In this document: positions 24,597-33,471 of the stretch, piece after piece | Layout of the letters: each line of letters begins with the position of its first letter | How positions within the stretch are numbered: the stretch's first letter is position 1 | DNA from: Vulcanimicrobium winogradskyi | Lineage (GTDB): Bacteria; Vulcanimicrobiota; Vulcanimicrobiia; Vulcanimicrobiales; Vulcanimicrobiaceae | Length of the DNA: 64,000 nucleotides | NCBI GenBank assembly: GCA_003134965.1 | Contig: PLDA01000003.1 | Location: 62,001 to 126,000 of the forward strand | Reading direction: 5' to 3' | Notes under the pieces: generated by a model | Seen by the model: only the letters and a program-made list of their open reading frames with translations | What the model was told of the DNA's origin: nothing | The model's database searches: none | Position numbers and translations under genes: made by a program

Positions 24597-26318
24597 TTAG
24601 TGGATTTCCGGTTCGGCGAGCGCCGGGCCTGGGCCGAGGACGTCGAAGTCGCAGCCGTCGTTCGCCTGCGCGACGTGCTGCGCGAAGATCGCGCCGTATC
24701 CGCGCGCAGCGCGCGGCTCGCGGGGCGTCCAGGCGGCGCGCCGGCGCGCGAGCTCGTCGTCGCCGATGTCGAGGTGCAGCCGGCGCGCGCCGACGTCGAC
24801 CTCGATGACGTCGCCCGTCTGCACGCAGGCGAACGGGCCGCCGACGTACGCTTCCGGTGCGACGTGCAGGATACACGCGCCGTACGACGTGCCGCTCATC
24901 CGCGCATCCGAGATGCGCAGCATGTCGCGCACACCGGCCTTCACCAGCTTGAGCGGGATCGGCAGCATCCCCCATTCCGGCATTCCCGGACCGCCCTGCG
25001 GCCCGGCGTTCTTGAGTACGAGGACGTGATCGGGCGTGACCTCGAGGTCCTCGCGGTCGACCGCCGCGGCCATCTCGTCGTAGCTTTCGAACGCCAGCAC
25101 CGGGCCGCGGTGCCGCAGGAAGCGCGGATCGGCGGCCGGCGGTTTCATGACGGCCCCGTCCGGTGCGATGTTGCCGCGCAGCACGGCGATCCCGCCGGAG
25201 GGGGAGACGGGACGGTCGAGCGGACGGATCACGTCGTCGTGCCAGACCTGCGCGCCGGCGATCTCCTCGCCGAGCGTCCGGCCCGAGACCGTCGTGCAGG
25301 CGAGCTCGAGGTGTTCGGAGAGCCGGTTCAGGAACGCGCGCATCCCGCCGGCATAGTAGAAGTCTTCCATCAGCAGCCGCCCCGACGGGCGGATGTCGGC
25401 GATCACCGGAACGCGGCGCGCGATCTCGTCGAAGCGGTCGATCGTCAGCGGGATCCCGGCGCGGCGTGCAATCGCGACCAGGTGGATCACCGCGTTCGTC
25501 GAGCCGCCGAGCCCCGCGTGCGCGACGATCGCGTTGTCGAGCGACTTCGCCGAAAGGATGCGATCGGGCGTCAGGTCTTCGAAGATCATCTCGACGATCC
25601 GGCGCCCGGACGCGGTCGCCATCCGCGCGTGACCGGAGTCGGCGGCGGGGATCGACGATGCGCCGGGAAGCGTGAACCCGAGCGCCTCGATCATCGACAT
25701 CATCGTCGCGGCGGTCCCCATCGTCATGCAGGTGCCGAACGAGCGCGCGATCCCGCCCTCGATCTCGTGCCAGTCGTCCTCGCTGATCGTGCCGGCGCGC
25801 TTCTCGTCCCAATACTTCCAGGAGTCGGTGCCGGAGCCGAGTACTTCGCCGCGCCAGGTGCCGCGCAGCATCGGTCCGGCCGGCACGGCGATCGCCGGGA
25901 CGCCGGCCGAGATCGCGCCCATCAGCAGCGCGGGCAGCGTCTTGTCGCAGCCGCCGAGCAGCACGACGCCGTCGATCGGCTGGCTGCGAATCAGCTCCTC
26001 GGTCTCCATCGCGAGGAAGTTGCGATAGAGCATCGTCGTCGGCTTCATCAGGTTTTCCGACAAGCTCATCGCCGGGAGCTCCAGCGGAAACCCGCCCGCC
26101 TGCCACACGCCGCGCTTCACCTCGTCGGCGCGCGTGCGCAGGTGGACGTGGCACGGGTTCGCATCCGACCACGTGTTGACGATCCCGACGACCGGCTTCC
26201 CGGCGAAGTCGGCGCGGTCGTACCCGATCTGCAGCAGACGCGAGCGATGTCCGAACGAACGGAGTCCGTCGGTTCCGAGCCAGCGGTAGCTGCGAAGCTC
26301 TTCGGGGCGTTTCGGCAC
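24597..26318 (-). CDS. IlvD/Edd-family sugar-acid dehydratase (L-arabonate dehydratase-like)
   Basis: 573 residues. The three cluster cysteines are placed as in the [2Fe-2S] sugar-acid dehydratases: Cys56 in SDANPCHVHL, Cys124 in GGCDKTLP and Cys197 in SFGTCMTMGTA; the C-terminal ISDARMSGTSYG with the catalytic Ser is present. The sequence resembles Rhizobium L-arabonate dehydratase along its whole length more than IlvD itself (NTWSDANPC, GWWQAGGFPLELP-type segment, YYAGGMRAFLNRL). It would convert an aldonate to 2-keto-3-deoxyaldonate. The exact sugar is undetermined. First gene of its operon, divergent from the TonB receptor, which could import the sugar or oligomer. Confidence 0.9.
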   Translation of the reverse strand: MPKRPEELRSYRWLGTDGLRSFGHRSRLLQIGYDRADFAGKPVVGIVNTWSDANPCHVHLRTRADEVKRGVWQAGGFPLELPAMSLSENLMKPTTMLYRNFLAMETEELIRSQPIDGVVLLGGCDKTLPALLMGAISAGVPAIAVPAGPMLRGTWRGEVLGSGTDSWKYWDEKRAGTISEDDWHEIEGGIARSFGTCMTMGTAATMMSMIEALGFTLPGASSIPAADSGHARMATASGRRIVEMIFEDLTPDRILSAKSLDNAIVAHAGLGGSTNAVIHLVAIARRAGIPLTIDRFDEIARRVPVIADIRPSGRLLMEDFYYAGGMRAFLNRLSEHLELACTTVSGRTLGEEIAGAQVWHDDVIRPLDRPVSPSGGIAVLRGNIAPDGAVMKPPAADPRFLRHRGPVLAFESYDEMAAAVDREDLEVTPDHVLVLKNAGPQGGPGMPEWGMLPIPLKLVKAGVRDMLRISDARMSGTSYGACILHVAPEAYVGGPFACVQTGDVIEVDVGARRLHLDIGDDELARRRAAWTPREPRAARGYGAIFAQHVAQANDGCDFDVLGPGPALAEPEIH

Positions 26319-26419
26319 GACACCCTACTCTAGCGCGCAAGCGGGCCGTCGACCTTCGCCCCGAGGAGTATCACGGGCAACCCAGGGCTGCCGCGGTCCC
26401 GGTGAGAAAGAGCGCGCCG

Positions 26420-28852
26420 ATGCGGGTGAAGGTGTTCCTGTCGGGGATCGTCGTTGCGCTCTGCATACCGCTGCTGCCGTGCGCCACGCACGCTCAAAGC
26501 GCGCCCGCCGAGATCGAGGTTCGGGTCAGCAACGCCGCGGGACTACCGCTGGCGGATGCGCGCGTCTACGTCACCGGGCCGCTGAGCACGTCCTCGCTGA
26601 CCCCGCGTGACGGCACGATCCGGTTCAGCGACGTCGACCCGGGCTTGTATCATCTTCGCGTCACGCTCGCGGGCTACAACGGCGTCGACGTCGACGAGGT
26701 GGAGGCCCTATCGGGTCGCCGCAAGATCGTCGACGTGACGCTCACGCGCCCGCTGCCGAAGGCGGTCGCCAACGCGACCCCGGCGCCTTCGCCCGGCGGC
26801 CTGCAGGAGATCGGCCGCGTGCAAGCGCGCGCTCCTGTCAGCATATCGTCCGTCGACGTCGACGAAGGGAACCCGGTCCGGCGCATCTCCGAGAACCTGA
26901 TCGACGCGCTCGACAAGATCGCCGGCGTCGGGGTCTACCAGGCCCAGCAAGGGAACACGCTGACGATCTCTCTCCGTAACGCCGACCCGTCCCAGACGAC
27001 CACGACGATCGGCGGCGCCGGCGTGGTCGGCGCGGCAGGCGGAACCCTTCAGGCGGTAGCGGGGGATCTCTCCTCGGGAGTCAGCGTCGACAGCGCGAGC
27101 TCGATCGCGACGATCGGCGGCGCGGTCAACTACCGCACCGTGCAGCCGACGCGAACGTGGCAGGCGCAGGCGTCGGCTTCGTACGGCAGCTACGAGCGCA
27201 GCAGTGCGCAGCTGACGCTCAGCGGCAGCTATCACAAGCTCGGGATCGCGCTGCAGCACGCCACCCGCGGCGGCAACAGCATCCTCGGCGGCCTGCGCTT
27301 TCTCGATACCAGCGGCGAGACGTACGTCCACGACGGCGACTTCGACCGGCTGGGCGACTTCGTGAAGCTGCGCTACCCGTTCGGGCGCGTCACCGTGACC
27401 GCGCAGTATCTCGCGGCGACAACGCGCAACTCACCGTTGTGCGACCAGTGGGTGACCACGCTCCCGTGCGGGTACGGACCGGGCGGCGCGATCACGAATC
27501 GCGCGCAACTGGCCAGCGCGCTCTTTCAAGGACAGATCGGAGACGTGACCGTCAGCGGCCAGGTGACCCGCAACACCTTCCGCGGCGTCGACGACGAGTT
27601 GGGACGAGTGGTCGGTGGGATCGCGGCGCCGTTCCATTCAGAGGGACGCCAGAGCGTGATCGGATTCAACGACTACTCGACGGTCGCGGTTCATCGGCAT
27701 ACGTTCCTGCTCAACGTCGGCTCGTTCAGCGGCCGCGGCTCAACGGTTTCGACGGGCAGATTCCAGGGGGTCGCGCCGTTCAACGTGCGTCAGGCGTACA
27801 CGGTCGTCGGCGACACGCTCAAGTTCTCCGACCGCTGGAGCGCCACGCTCGCGTACGGCGCGAACACGAGCCTCGTGGGATCGCGTTCGGCGGCGGACTT
27901 GTCCGTGACGCTCACCCCCTCGCGGCAGGAGACGCTGGCGTTCTCGACCGGGGTCTACGGCGGGGGCACCACCGGCGTGACGAACTTCCTCTTCGGTGAG
28001 CCGGGCGGCGCGACGTACAATTGCGCGGGTGACAGCGTACTGGTCGCGGGTCCCGCCGATGCGCCGCAGCCCGGATTGCAGAACACCACGTCGCTCATTT
28101 ACCAGCGGCGCGGACGGCGCGGATCGCTCCAGGTCAGCGCCTACGACCAAGTCTTGCGCGGTGGAACGCTAAACGCGCAGTATCCGCTGGCGGCCCTCGC
28201 GCCGGGAGCCGTCCCTGCCGGCTACGTCGACGCGATCGCGACCTTCTGGCACCAGCAGTCGATCTGCGGAGCGCAGCCTTTCGACCCCGGCCGCGTCTAC
28301 GTCTCGGCGCCGATCTCCGGCACGACGGTGCGATCGCGCGGCATCGACGCGTCGGGCCAGCTCGTCCTCGGCCGCAGCGTCATCGCGCAGCCGAGCTATG
28401 CGATCAACGGCGCGACGCTCGCCGCGAGCGATTCGCGGCTGCTCTTTCCCGGCAGCGCGTATGCGATCGGCGCGCAGTTGCCGTTCCGGCCGCTGCACCG
28501 CGCCGGCCTGCTGCTCGACGCCGTGCAGCGGAAAGCGTCGCTCGAATGGGTCGTCAACGGGACGTGGGTATCGGCGAACAATTCGGCCGGCCTCAGCCCG
28601 TACATCATCGTCGCGACCGGCGTCACGTGGACGGCCGCGCGCGGGCGCTTTTCGCTGTTCGCGAACAACCTGTTCAACACCGACACCGGACTCTTCGCGC
28701 GCACGGAGTTCGCTCAGGCGCTCGCGCTGCGCGGCGGCGGGACGTACCTGCCCGTGCCGACGCTGCTGCAGCCGCGGACGTACACGCTGCTCTACAGCGT
28801 TCGCATCGAACGCCCGCCCGCGCCGCCGAAGCCCGTCGCCCCGGCCCGCTGA
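26420..28852 (+). CDS. TonB-dependent receptor with carboxypeptidase-regulatory-like N-terminus
   Basis: About 810 residues from ATG 26420, which has GAAAGAG upstream; GTG 26402 is an alternative. A signal peptide ending THAQS is followed by a carboxypeptidase-regulatory-like beta domain at about 35-110 (IEVRVSNAAGLPLADARVYV), then a plug-like region (NLIDALDKIAGVGVYQ, TLTISLRNADPSQT) and a long series of alternating beta strands, ending with the barrel-type RTYTLLYSVRIE. This is the build of outer-membrane receptors that import siderophores or glycans and is direct evidence for an outer membrane. No TonB box is obvious. Confidence 0.85.
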   Translation: MRVKVFLSGIVVALCIPLLPCATHAQSAPAEIEVRVSNAAGLPLADARVYVTGPLSTSSLTPRDGTIRFSDVDPGLYHLRVTLAGYNGVDVDEVEALSGRRKIVDVTLTRPLPKAVANATPAPSPGGLQEIGRVQARAPVSISSVDVDEGNPVRRISENLIDALDKIAGVGVYQAQQGNTLTISLRNADPSQTTTTIGGAGVVGAAGGTLQAVAGDLSSGVSVDSASSIATIGGAVNYRTVQPTRTWQAQASASYGSYERSSAQLTLSGSYHKLGIALQHATRGGNSILGGLRFLDTSGETYVHDGDFDRLGDFVKLRYPFGRVTVTAQYLAATTRNSPLCDQWVTTLPCGYGPGGAITNRAQLASALFQGQIGDVTVSGQVTRNTFRGVDDELGRVVGGIAAPFHSEGRQSVIGFNDYSTVAVHRHTFLLNVGSFSGRGSTVSTGRFQGVAPFNVRQAYTVVGDTLKFSDRWSATLAYGANTSLVGSRSAADLSVTLTPSRQETLAFSTGVYGGGTTGVTNFLFGEPGGATYNCAGDSVLVAGPADAPQPGLQNTTSLIYQRRGRRGSLQVSAYDQVLRGGTLNAQYPLAALAPGAVPAGYVDAIATFWHQQSICGAQPFDPGRVYVSAPISGTTVRSRGIDASGQLVLGRSVIAQPSYAINGATLAASDSRLLFPGSAYAIGAQLPFRPLHRAGLLLDAVQRKASLEWVVNGTWVSANNSAGLSPYIIVATGVTWTAARGRFSLFANNLFNTDTGLFARTEFAQALALRGGGTYLPVPTLLQPRTYTLLYSVRIERPPAPPKPVAPAR

Positions 28853-28861
28853 GAACCGGCC

Positions 28862-29881
28862 CTAGCTCCCTTTGAGACCGTAGACTTCGGGGAAGAAATA
28901 GTCTTTCCAGCTCGCCGGCTTGTTCTTGATTGTCCCGGCGCGGAACATCAGCTCGGCGAACTTCATCGACTGCTGCGGCGCCGTGGAGTAGACGAAGTTC
29001 GGATCGCTCATGATCTTCACCAGCTCGTCGACGGTCAGCTTTTCCTTGGTGTCCTTGAGGTAGAGCTCGGCGGCGTGGCGCTTGTCGTTCTTGATGATAT
29101 CCTCCGCTTGCGCCATCGCGGCGAGGAAGACGCCGATCAGCTTCGGATTCGCGTCGTGGAACTTGGTCGTCGCGAACGAGACGCCGTTCGAGGCCGGTCC
29201 GCCGGTGATGTCGATCGAGTTCAGGATCATGTGCACGCCGGGGATCTTCAGCTCTTGGTACTGGTACGGCGGGAGCGAGAAGTGCCCGTTGACGTCCTTC
29301 CCGGTTTCCAGCGCCAGCAGCGCGTCGGGGTGGCCCATCGCGACGGTGTACTGGTCGAGCCGATGCATGTCGGCGTCGCCCCACAGTTTCGCGGAGGCCA
29401 TCTGCATCACGATCGCCTGCGTCGACACTCGCACGGTCGGAACCGCGATCTTGTCGGCGGCGCTGAAATCCTTGATCGTCTTGACGTTCGGATCGCGCGA
29501 GAGCAGGAACATCGGCAGCGCGCCGTTCCCGGCAACGCCGCGCACTTCGAGCGGCGTGCCTTTCGTAGCCGACCACGCCGTGAGCATGTTCGTCGCGCCG
29601 CTGGTGACGATGTCCGCGTTGCCGGAGATCAGCGCGTCGACCGCGGCGCCGCCGCTGTTGAAGACGAGAAAGGTGGTCTTGAGATCGCCGAGTCCGCGCT
29701 TCTTCGCTTCCTTCTCGAGCAAGTGTTCCTGCTCGATGATCATGATCGGCAGGTAGACGAGACCGGGCTGCCGCGCGACGCGTATCTCGGTGACCTCGGC
29801 GTACGCCGGCGCGGTGACGGTGAAGGTCAGGACGAGCGCGACGATGATGCGGGTGAGTGTGCGCAACGGAATACTCCTCAT
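28862..29881 (-). CDS. ABC transporter solute-binding protein, NitT/TauT/SsuA type (module 1)
   Basis: 339 residues with a Sec signal peptide ending APAYAE. The sequence has the SsuA/NMT1-like layout: IRVARQPGLVYLPIMIIEQEHLLEKEA, SGGAAVDALISGNADIVTSG, and VSTQAIVMQMA after the hinge. These periplasmic proteins deliver nitrate, alkanesulfonates, taurine, thiamine precursors or 2-oxo/aromatic acids to the permease. The ATG overlaps the permease stop. The ligand cannot be read from sequence; the ThDP enzyme at the head of the operon suggests a decarboxylatable acid. Confidence 0.88.
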   Translation of the reverse strand: MRSIPLRTLTRIIVALVLTFTVTAPAYAEVTEIRVARQPGLVYLPIMIIEQEHLLEKEAKKRGLGDLKTTFLVFNSGGAAVDALISGNADIVTSGATNMLTAWSATKGTPLEVRGVAGNGALPMFLLSRDPNVKTIKDFSAADKIAVPTVRVSTQAIVMQMASAKLWGDADMHRLDQYTVAMGHPDALLALETGKDVNGHFSLPPYQYQELKIPGVHMILNSIDITGGPASNGVSFATTKFHDANPKLIGVFLAAMAQAEDIIKNDKRHAAELYLKDTKEKLTVDELVKIMSDPNFVYSTAPQQSMKFAELMFRAGTIKNKPASWKDYFFPEVYGLKGS

Positions 29882-30750
29882 GTGGTGGCCATGCCCCAGC
29901 GGCGGATCGTGCGGGTCTCGATGGTGCGAAAGATGACGTTCTCGACGAACAGCCCGATGATGATGACGGTAAGTAGTGCTGCGAAGACGTTGGGGATGTC
30001 GAGGATGTTCTTGTTGTTGATGATGAACCAGCCGAGCCCGCCACCCCCGGACTGAACGCCGAACACGAGCTCGGCGGCGATCAGCGTGCGCCAGGCGAAC
30101 GCCCAGCCGATCTTGAGCCCGGTCAAGATGCTGGGAAACGCCGCCGGTATCAGGATCATCGCGACGTAGCGCAGCCCGCGCAAGCCGTAGTTCTTTCCGA
30201 CCATGCGCAGCGTCGGCGAGACCGAGACGAAGCCGGAATGCGTGTTGAGCGCGACCGGCCAGAGCACCGAATGGATCAGCACGAACGAGAGGCTGAGCGG
30301 CGTGAGCCCGAACCAGATCAGCGCGAGCGGGAGCAGCGCGATCGCGGGCAGCGGGTTGAACATCGCCGTCAGCGTTTCGAGCAGGTCGGAACCGATGCGC
30401 GTCGTCGTGGCGAAGGCGGTCAGCACCGCGGCGATGGCGACGCCGGCGCCGTAGCCGACCAGCAGAATCTTGATCGAAACCCAGACCCGCAGCGGCAGTT
30501 CGCCGCTGACGACCGCGGCAACGAACGCGCGCACCGTGGCGCTGAACGTCGGCACGAGGAGCTGGTTGTTGACGTAGCGCCCGTAGATCTCCCAGACGAG
30601 CGCGAGAACGATGAGGATCGCGAGCTTGCGCAGCGCGGTGTTGTTCGTGATCGTCTCCAGCGTCGAGAGCGGCTTCGCCGCGATCGCGAACTTGCTCGCG
30701 TCGACCGTCGTCGCCAGCCGTTCCGGGCGCTCGCCGATCGCTGCCGGCAT
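29878..30750 (-). CDS. ABC transporter permease, NitT/TauT/SsuC type (module 1)
   Basis: 290 residues from ATG 30750, one base after the ATPase stop (an upstream TTG is less likely). About six membrane helices, and the EAA loop contacting the ATPase is visible as MVGKNYGLRGLRYVAMILIPAAFPSILTGLKIG. The final WGMATT is followed directly by the binding-protein gene through a 4-nt overlap. Confidence 0.92.
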   Translation of the reverse strand: MPAAIGERPERLATTVDASKFAIAAKPLSTLETITNNTALRKLAILIVLALVWEIYGRYVNNQLLVPTFSATVRAFVAAVVSGELPLRVWVSIKILLVGYGAGVAIAAVLTAFATTTRIGSDLLETLTAMFNPLPAIALLPLALIWFGLTPLSLSFVLIHSVLWPVALNTHSGFVSVSPTLRMVGKNYGLRGLRYVAMILIPAAFPSILTGLKIGWAFAWRTLIAAELVFGVQSGGGGLGWFIINNKNILDIPNVFAALLTVIIIGLFVENVIFRTIETRTIRRWGMATT

Positions 30751-30751
30751 C

Positions 30752-31534
30752 TCAGGCGCGCGCAAGCTGCGCCTCGACGGGTTCGGCGAACAGCATCTCG
30801 TGGATGCGATCCTCCAGCAAACGCGCCGCGTCGGGAGCCGCGCCGGTTCGAGGGACGCTGTTGAGTTCGGCCTTCACCTGCCCCGGGTGCGGCGAGAGCA
30901 GCAGGATGCGGCTCCCGACCTTGATCGCCTCGGCGATCGAGTGCGTCACGAAGATCATCGTGAAGCGAATCTCGTCCCACAGCTCGAGCAGTTCGTCTTG
31001 CATCTTGCGGCGCGTCAGCGCGTCGAGCGCGGCGAACGGTTCGTCCATCAGCAGGATATCCGGCTCCATCGCCATCGCACGCGCGATCGCCACGCGCTGC
31101 TTCATCCCGCCCGAGAGCGTGTGCGGGTACTGCTCTGAACACTGCGTCAGGCCGACCTTGTCGATGTAGGCGCTCGCGCGCGCCGCCGCCTTGGGAGCGG
31201 GTATCTTTCCGCCGACCAGCATCGGGAACATGACGTTCTCGCGCACGGTTTTCCAGGGCAAGAGTTGATCGAATTCCTGGAACACCATCATGCGGTCGGG
31301 ACCCGGCCGGTGGATCACCTCACCCTTGAGGCGGATCTCGCCTTGGGTCGGCGACATGTAGCCGCCGGCAGCCTTGAGCAGCGTCGATTTGCCGCAGCCT
31401 GACGGGCCGAGCACGACGTATCGATCGGCCGTGAAGACCTGAAAGCCGACACGGTATGTCGCCGTCACCAGATGATCGCGCGTCTTGTACTGCAGCGTGA
31501 CATCCGAGACGTCCAGCAACGGACGCTCCACCAT
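30752..31534 (-). CDS. ABC transporter ATPase, NitT/TauT/SsuB type (module 1)
   Basis: 260 residues: Walker A GPSGCGKST near 43-51, Q-loop in MVFQEFDQLLPWKTV, signature LSGGMKQRVAIARA, Walker B DILLMDEPFAALD and switch His in FVTHSIAEA. The Q-loop LPW motif is typical of the nitrate/sulfonate importer subgroup. It follows the ThDP enzyme by 30 nt. Confidence 0.94.
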   Translation of the reverse strand: MVERPLLDVSDVTLQYKTRDHLVTATYRVGFQVFTADRYVVLGPSGCGKSTLLKAAGGYMSPTQGEIRLKGEVIHRPGPDRMMVFQEFDQLLPWKTVRENVMFPMLVGGKIPAPKAAARASAYIDKVGLTQCSEQYPHTLSGGMKQRVAIARAMAMEPDILLMDEPFAALDALTRRKMQDELLELWDEIRFTMIFVTHSIAEAIKVGSRILLLSPHPGQVKAELNSVPRTGAAPDAARLLEDRIHEMLFAEPVEAQLARA

Positions 31535-31564
31535 ATGGCCGAAGGATTACTGCGGCCGCTCGAT

Positions 31565-33241
31565 TCACCTTCGCGCGGCTCGATCGTGCGCTTGCGAGCG
31601 AATCTCGCTCAGCGTCGTTCGGGGCGTGATGCGATCGGGATCGGTGCGCAGCTCGATCAGCGCCGGCGTCTCCGCCGCGAGCGCGGCCTCGAAGGCCGGC
31701 GCGAACTCCTCGGTGCGCGTGACGAGCGCCCCGTGCGCGCCGAACGCGCGGGCGAACGCCGCAAAATCGGGATTGACGAGGTCGGTGGCGGCGACGCGCC
31801 CGGGATAGGCGCGCTCCTGATGCATCCGGATCGTGCCGTACATTCCGTTGTTGACGACGAGCGCCACGACGTTCGCGCCGTACTGCGCCGCCGTGGCGAG
31901 CTCCTGACCCGTCATCAGAAAGCAGCCGTCGCCCGTGAACGCGACCACGACGCGGTCGGGATGGCGCAGCTTCGCCGCGATCGCCGCCGGAAAGCCGTAC
32001 CCCATCGCGCCGGCCGTCGGGCCGAGCTGCGTGCCGAAGCGCTTGTAGCGGAAAAAGCGGTGCAGCCAGGCGGTGTGGTTGCCGGCGCCGTTGCAGAGGA
32101 TCGCGTCCTCCGGGAGCCGCTCGTCCAGGTAGCGCACGACGCGCGCCAGATCGAGCCCCGTACGGGGTTCGCCCGGATCGAGCGCGGCTTCGTAGTCGCG
32201 CCGCGCCGCGGCGGTCCAGGCGAGCCACGGCGGATCCGGGATCGGTTCGAGCGCGTCCAGCGCGTAAGCGAACTCGGCTGGGCCCGCGTTGATCGCGAGG
32301 TCGGCGGCGAAGACCCGGCCGAGCTCGTCGGGATCGGCGTGGACGTGGATCAGGCGCTGCCGCGGGCGCGGCGCCTCGATCAGGGTGTAGCCGCCGGTCG
32401 GTACTTCGCCGAGCCGTCCGCCGACCGCGAGGATCAGGTCGGCCGCGCGGACGCGCTCGGCGAGCGCCGGGTTCGGTCCGATGCCCAGGTCGCCCGCGTA
32501 GCACGGATCGCGGTTGTCGAACAGCGCCTGGCGCCGGAACGAGCAGGCCGTCGCGAGCGCCTGACGCTCGGCGAAGCGCCGTACGGCGCGACACGCCTCG
32601 TCGTCCCAGCCGCTGCCGCCGAGGATCATCAGCGGCCGTCGCGCCTCGGCCAGCAGCGCGCGCACGCGCGCCATCTCGCCGTCGCCCGGGTGCGCGGCGC
32701 TGCGGGTCGCCGGCGGGAGGTCGTCGACCTCGACCGCGTCGCGCAGCATGTCTTCGGGGAGGGCCAGCACGACCGGCCCCGGCCGCCCCGACATCGCGAC
32801 GTGGAACGCGCGCGTCACGAGCTCCGGGATCCGCCGCGCGTCGTCGATCTCGGCGGCCCACTTCGCCAAGCCCCCGAAGACCTGCGCGTAGTCGATCTCC
32901 TGGAACGCCTCGCGGCCCTGCATCCCGCGCGCGACCTGACCGACAAAGAGGATCATCGGCGTCGAGTCCTGGCGCGCGATATGCACCCCGATGCTCGCAT
33001 GGGTCGCGCCCGGCGCGCGCGTGACGAAGGCGATCCCCGGCCGCCCGGTCAGTTTGCCGTGCGCCTCGGCCATGTGGGCGGCGCCGGCCTCGTGCCGGCA
33101 CGCGATCGTCCGGATCCCGGCGGCATCGTAGAGCGCGTCGAGGACCGCGATGAAGCTTTCACCCGGGACGCAGAACACCGTGTCGACGCCGTTCGCGGCC
33201 AACGCGTCGACGACGGCCCGGCCGCCGGTTCGTGCGGACAT
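31565..33241 (-). CDS. Thiamine-diphosphate enzyme, acetolactate synthase/benzoylformate decarboxylase-like
   Basis: 558 residues with the three-domain ThDP fold: pyrimidine domain with catalytic Glu in ACRHEAGAAHMAEA near residue 50, a central domain, and the ThDP/Mg motif FTGDGCFLMTGQELATAAQY...NNG near 435-470. FCVPGESF at the start and RAPGATHASIGVHIA resemble the acetolactate synthase-like group of uncertain specificity, not IlvB proper, and no IlvN small subunit follows. Position at the head of an ABC importer operon suggests it acts on the imported acid. It is divergent from the 35-residue membrane protein and the FAH/PanE genes. Confidence 0.85.
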   Translation of the reverse strand: MSARTGGRAVVDALAANGVDTVFCVPGESFIAVLDALYDAAGIRTIACRHEAGAAHMAEAHGKLTGRPGIAFVTRAPGATHASIGVHIARQDSTPMILFVGQVARGMQGREAFQEIDYAQVFGGLAKWAAEIDDARRIPELVTRAFHVAMSGRPGPVVLALPEDMLRDAVEVDDLPPATRSAAHPGDGEMARVRALLAEARRPLMILGGSGWDDEACRAVRRFAERQALATACSFRRQALFDNRDPCYAGDLGIGPNPALAERVRAADLILAVGGRLGEVPTGGYTLIEAPRPRQRLIHVHADPDELGRVFAADLAINAGPAEFAYALDALEPIPDPPWLAWTAAARRDYEAALDPGEPRTGLDLARVVRYLDERLPEDAILCNGAGNHTAWLHRFFRYKRFGTQLGPTAGAMGYGFPAAIAAKLRHPDRVVVAFTGDGCFLMTGQELATAAQYGANVVALVVNNGMYGTIRMHQERAYPGRVAATDLVNPDFAAFARAFGAHGALVTRTEEFAPAFEAALAAETPALIELRTDPDRITPRTTLSEIRSQAHDRAARR

Positions 33242-33300
33242 CGACGCGTGGTCCGTCGGAAACGCTCCGCGTCCTGCCCTCGCGCGGGAAAGAGTCCAGC

Positions 33301-33408
33301 ATGTTCGTGTTTTTCAGCAACCGGCTGGGCTGCATCGGTTCGCTGGTCGTCTCGGCGCTGCTGACCCTGGTCGTCATCGCGCTGATGCGCGCGTGCAACC
33401 ACACCTGA
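33301..33408 (+). CDS. 35-residue membrane microprotein
   Basis: Begins MFVFFSNRLGCIGSLVVSAL and continues with TLVVIALMRACNHT: a short cytosolic start, one hydrophobic helix and a short tail. GAAAGAG lies about 8 nt before the ATG. The FFSNRLGC-GSL pattern resembles short single-span proteins seen in actinobacterial and other high-GC genomes. It stands in the gap between the divergent ThDP and FAH genes, 63 nt before the latter. Function unknown. Confidence 0.65.
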   Translation: MFVFFSNRLGCIGSLVVSALLTLVVIALMRACNHT

Positions 33409-33471
33409 GCGAGCGTGCGCCCCGTCGCCGCGGCCCAGGAATGCGCCGCGGGGAGCGCGCACCTGGACATC

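Noticed and set aside
23194..26340. Minus-strand open frame of more than 1000 codons
   Set aside because: It is out of frame with the dehydratase, DUF2721 and secreted-protein genes on the same strand, and its translation is Arg/Asp-rich shadow sequence.
26319..26419. Cobalamin or other riboswitch upstream of the TonB receptor
   Set aside because: No B12-box or other recognisable aptamer core; only 83-100 nt with no convincing pairing.
31565..33241. IlvB, catalytic subunit of acetolactate synthase for branched-chain amino acids
   Set aside because: No IlvN or other ilv genes adjacent, and context with an ABC importer argues for another ThDP activity; only the family is certain.
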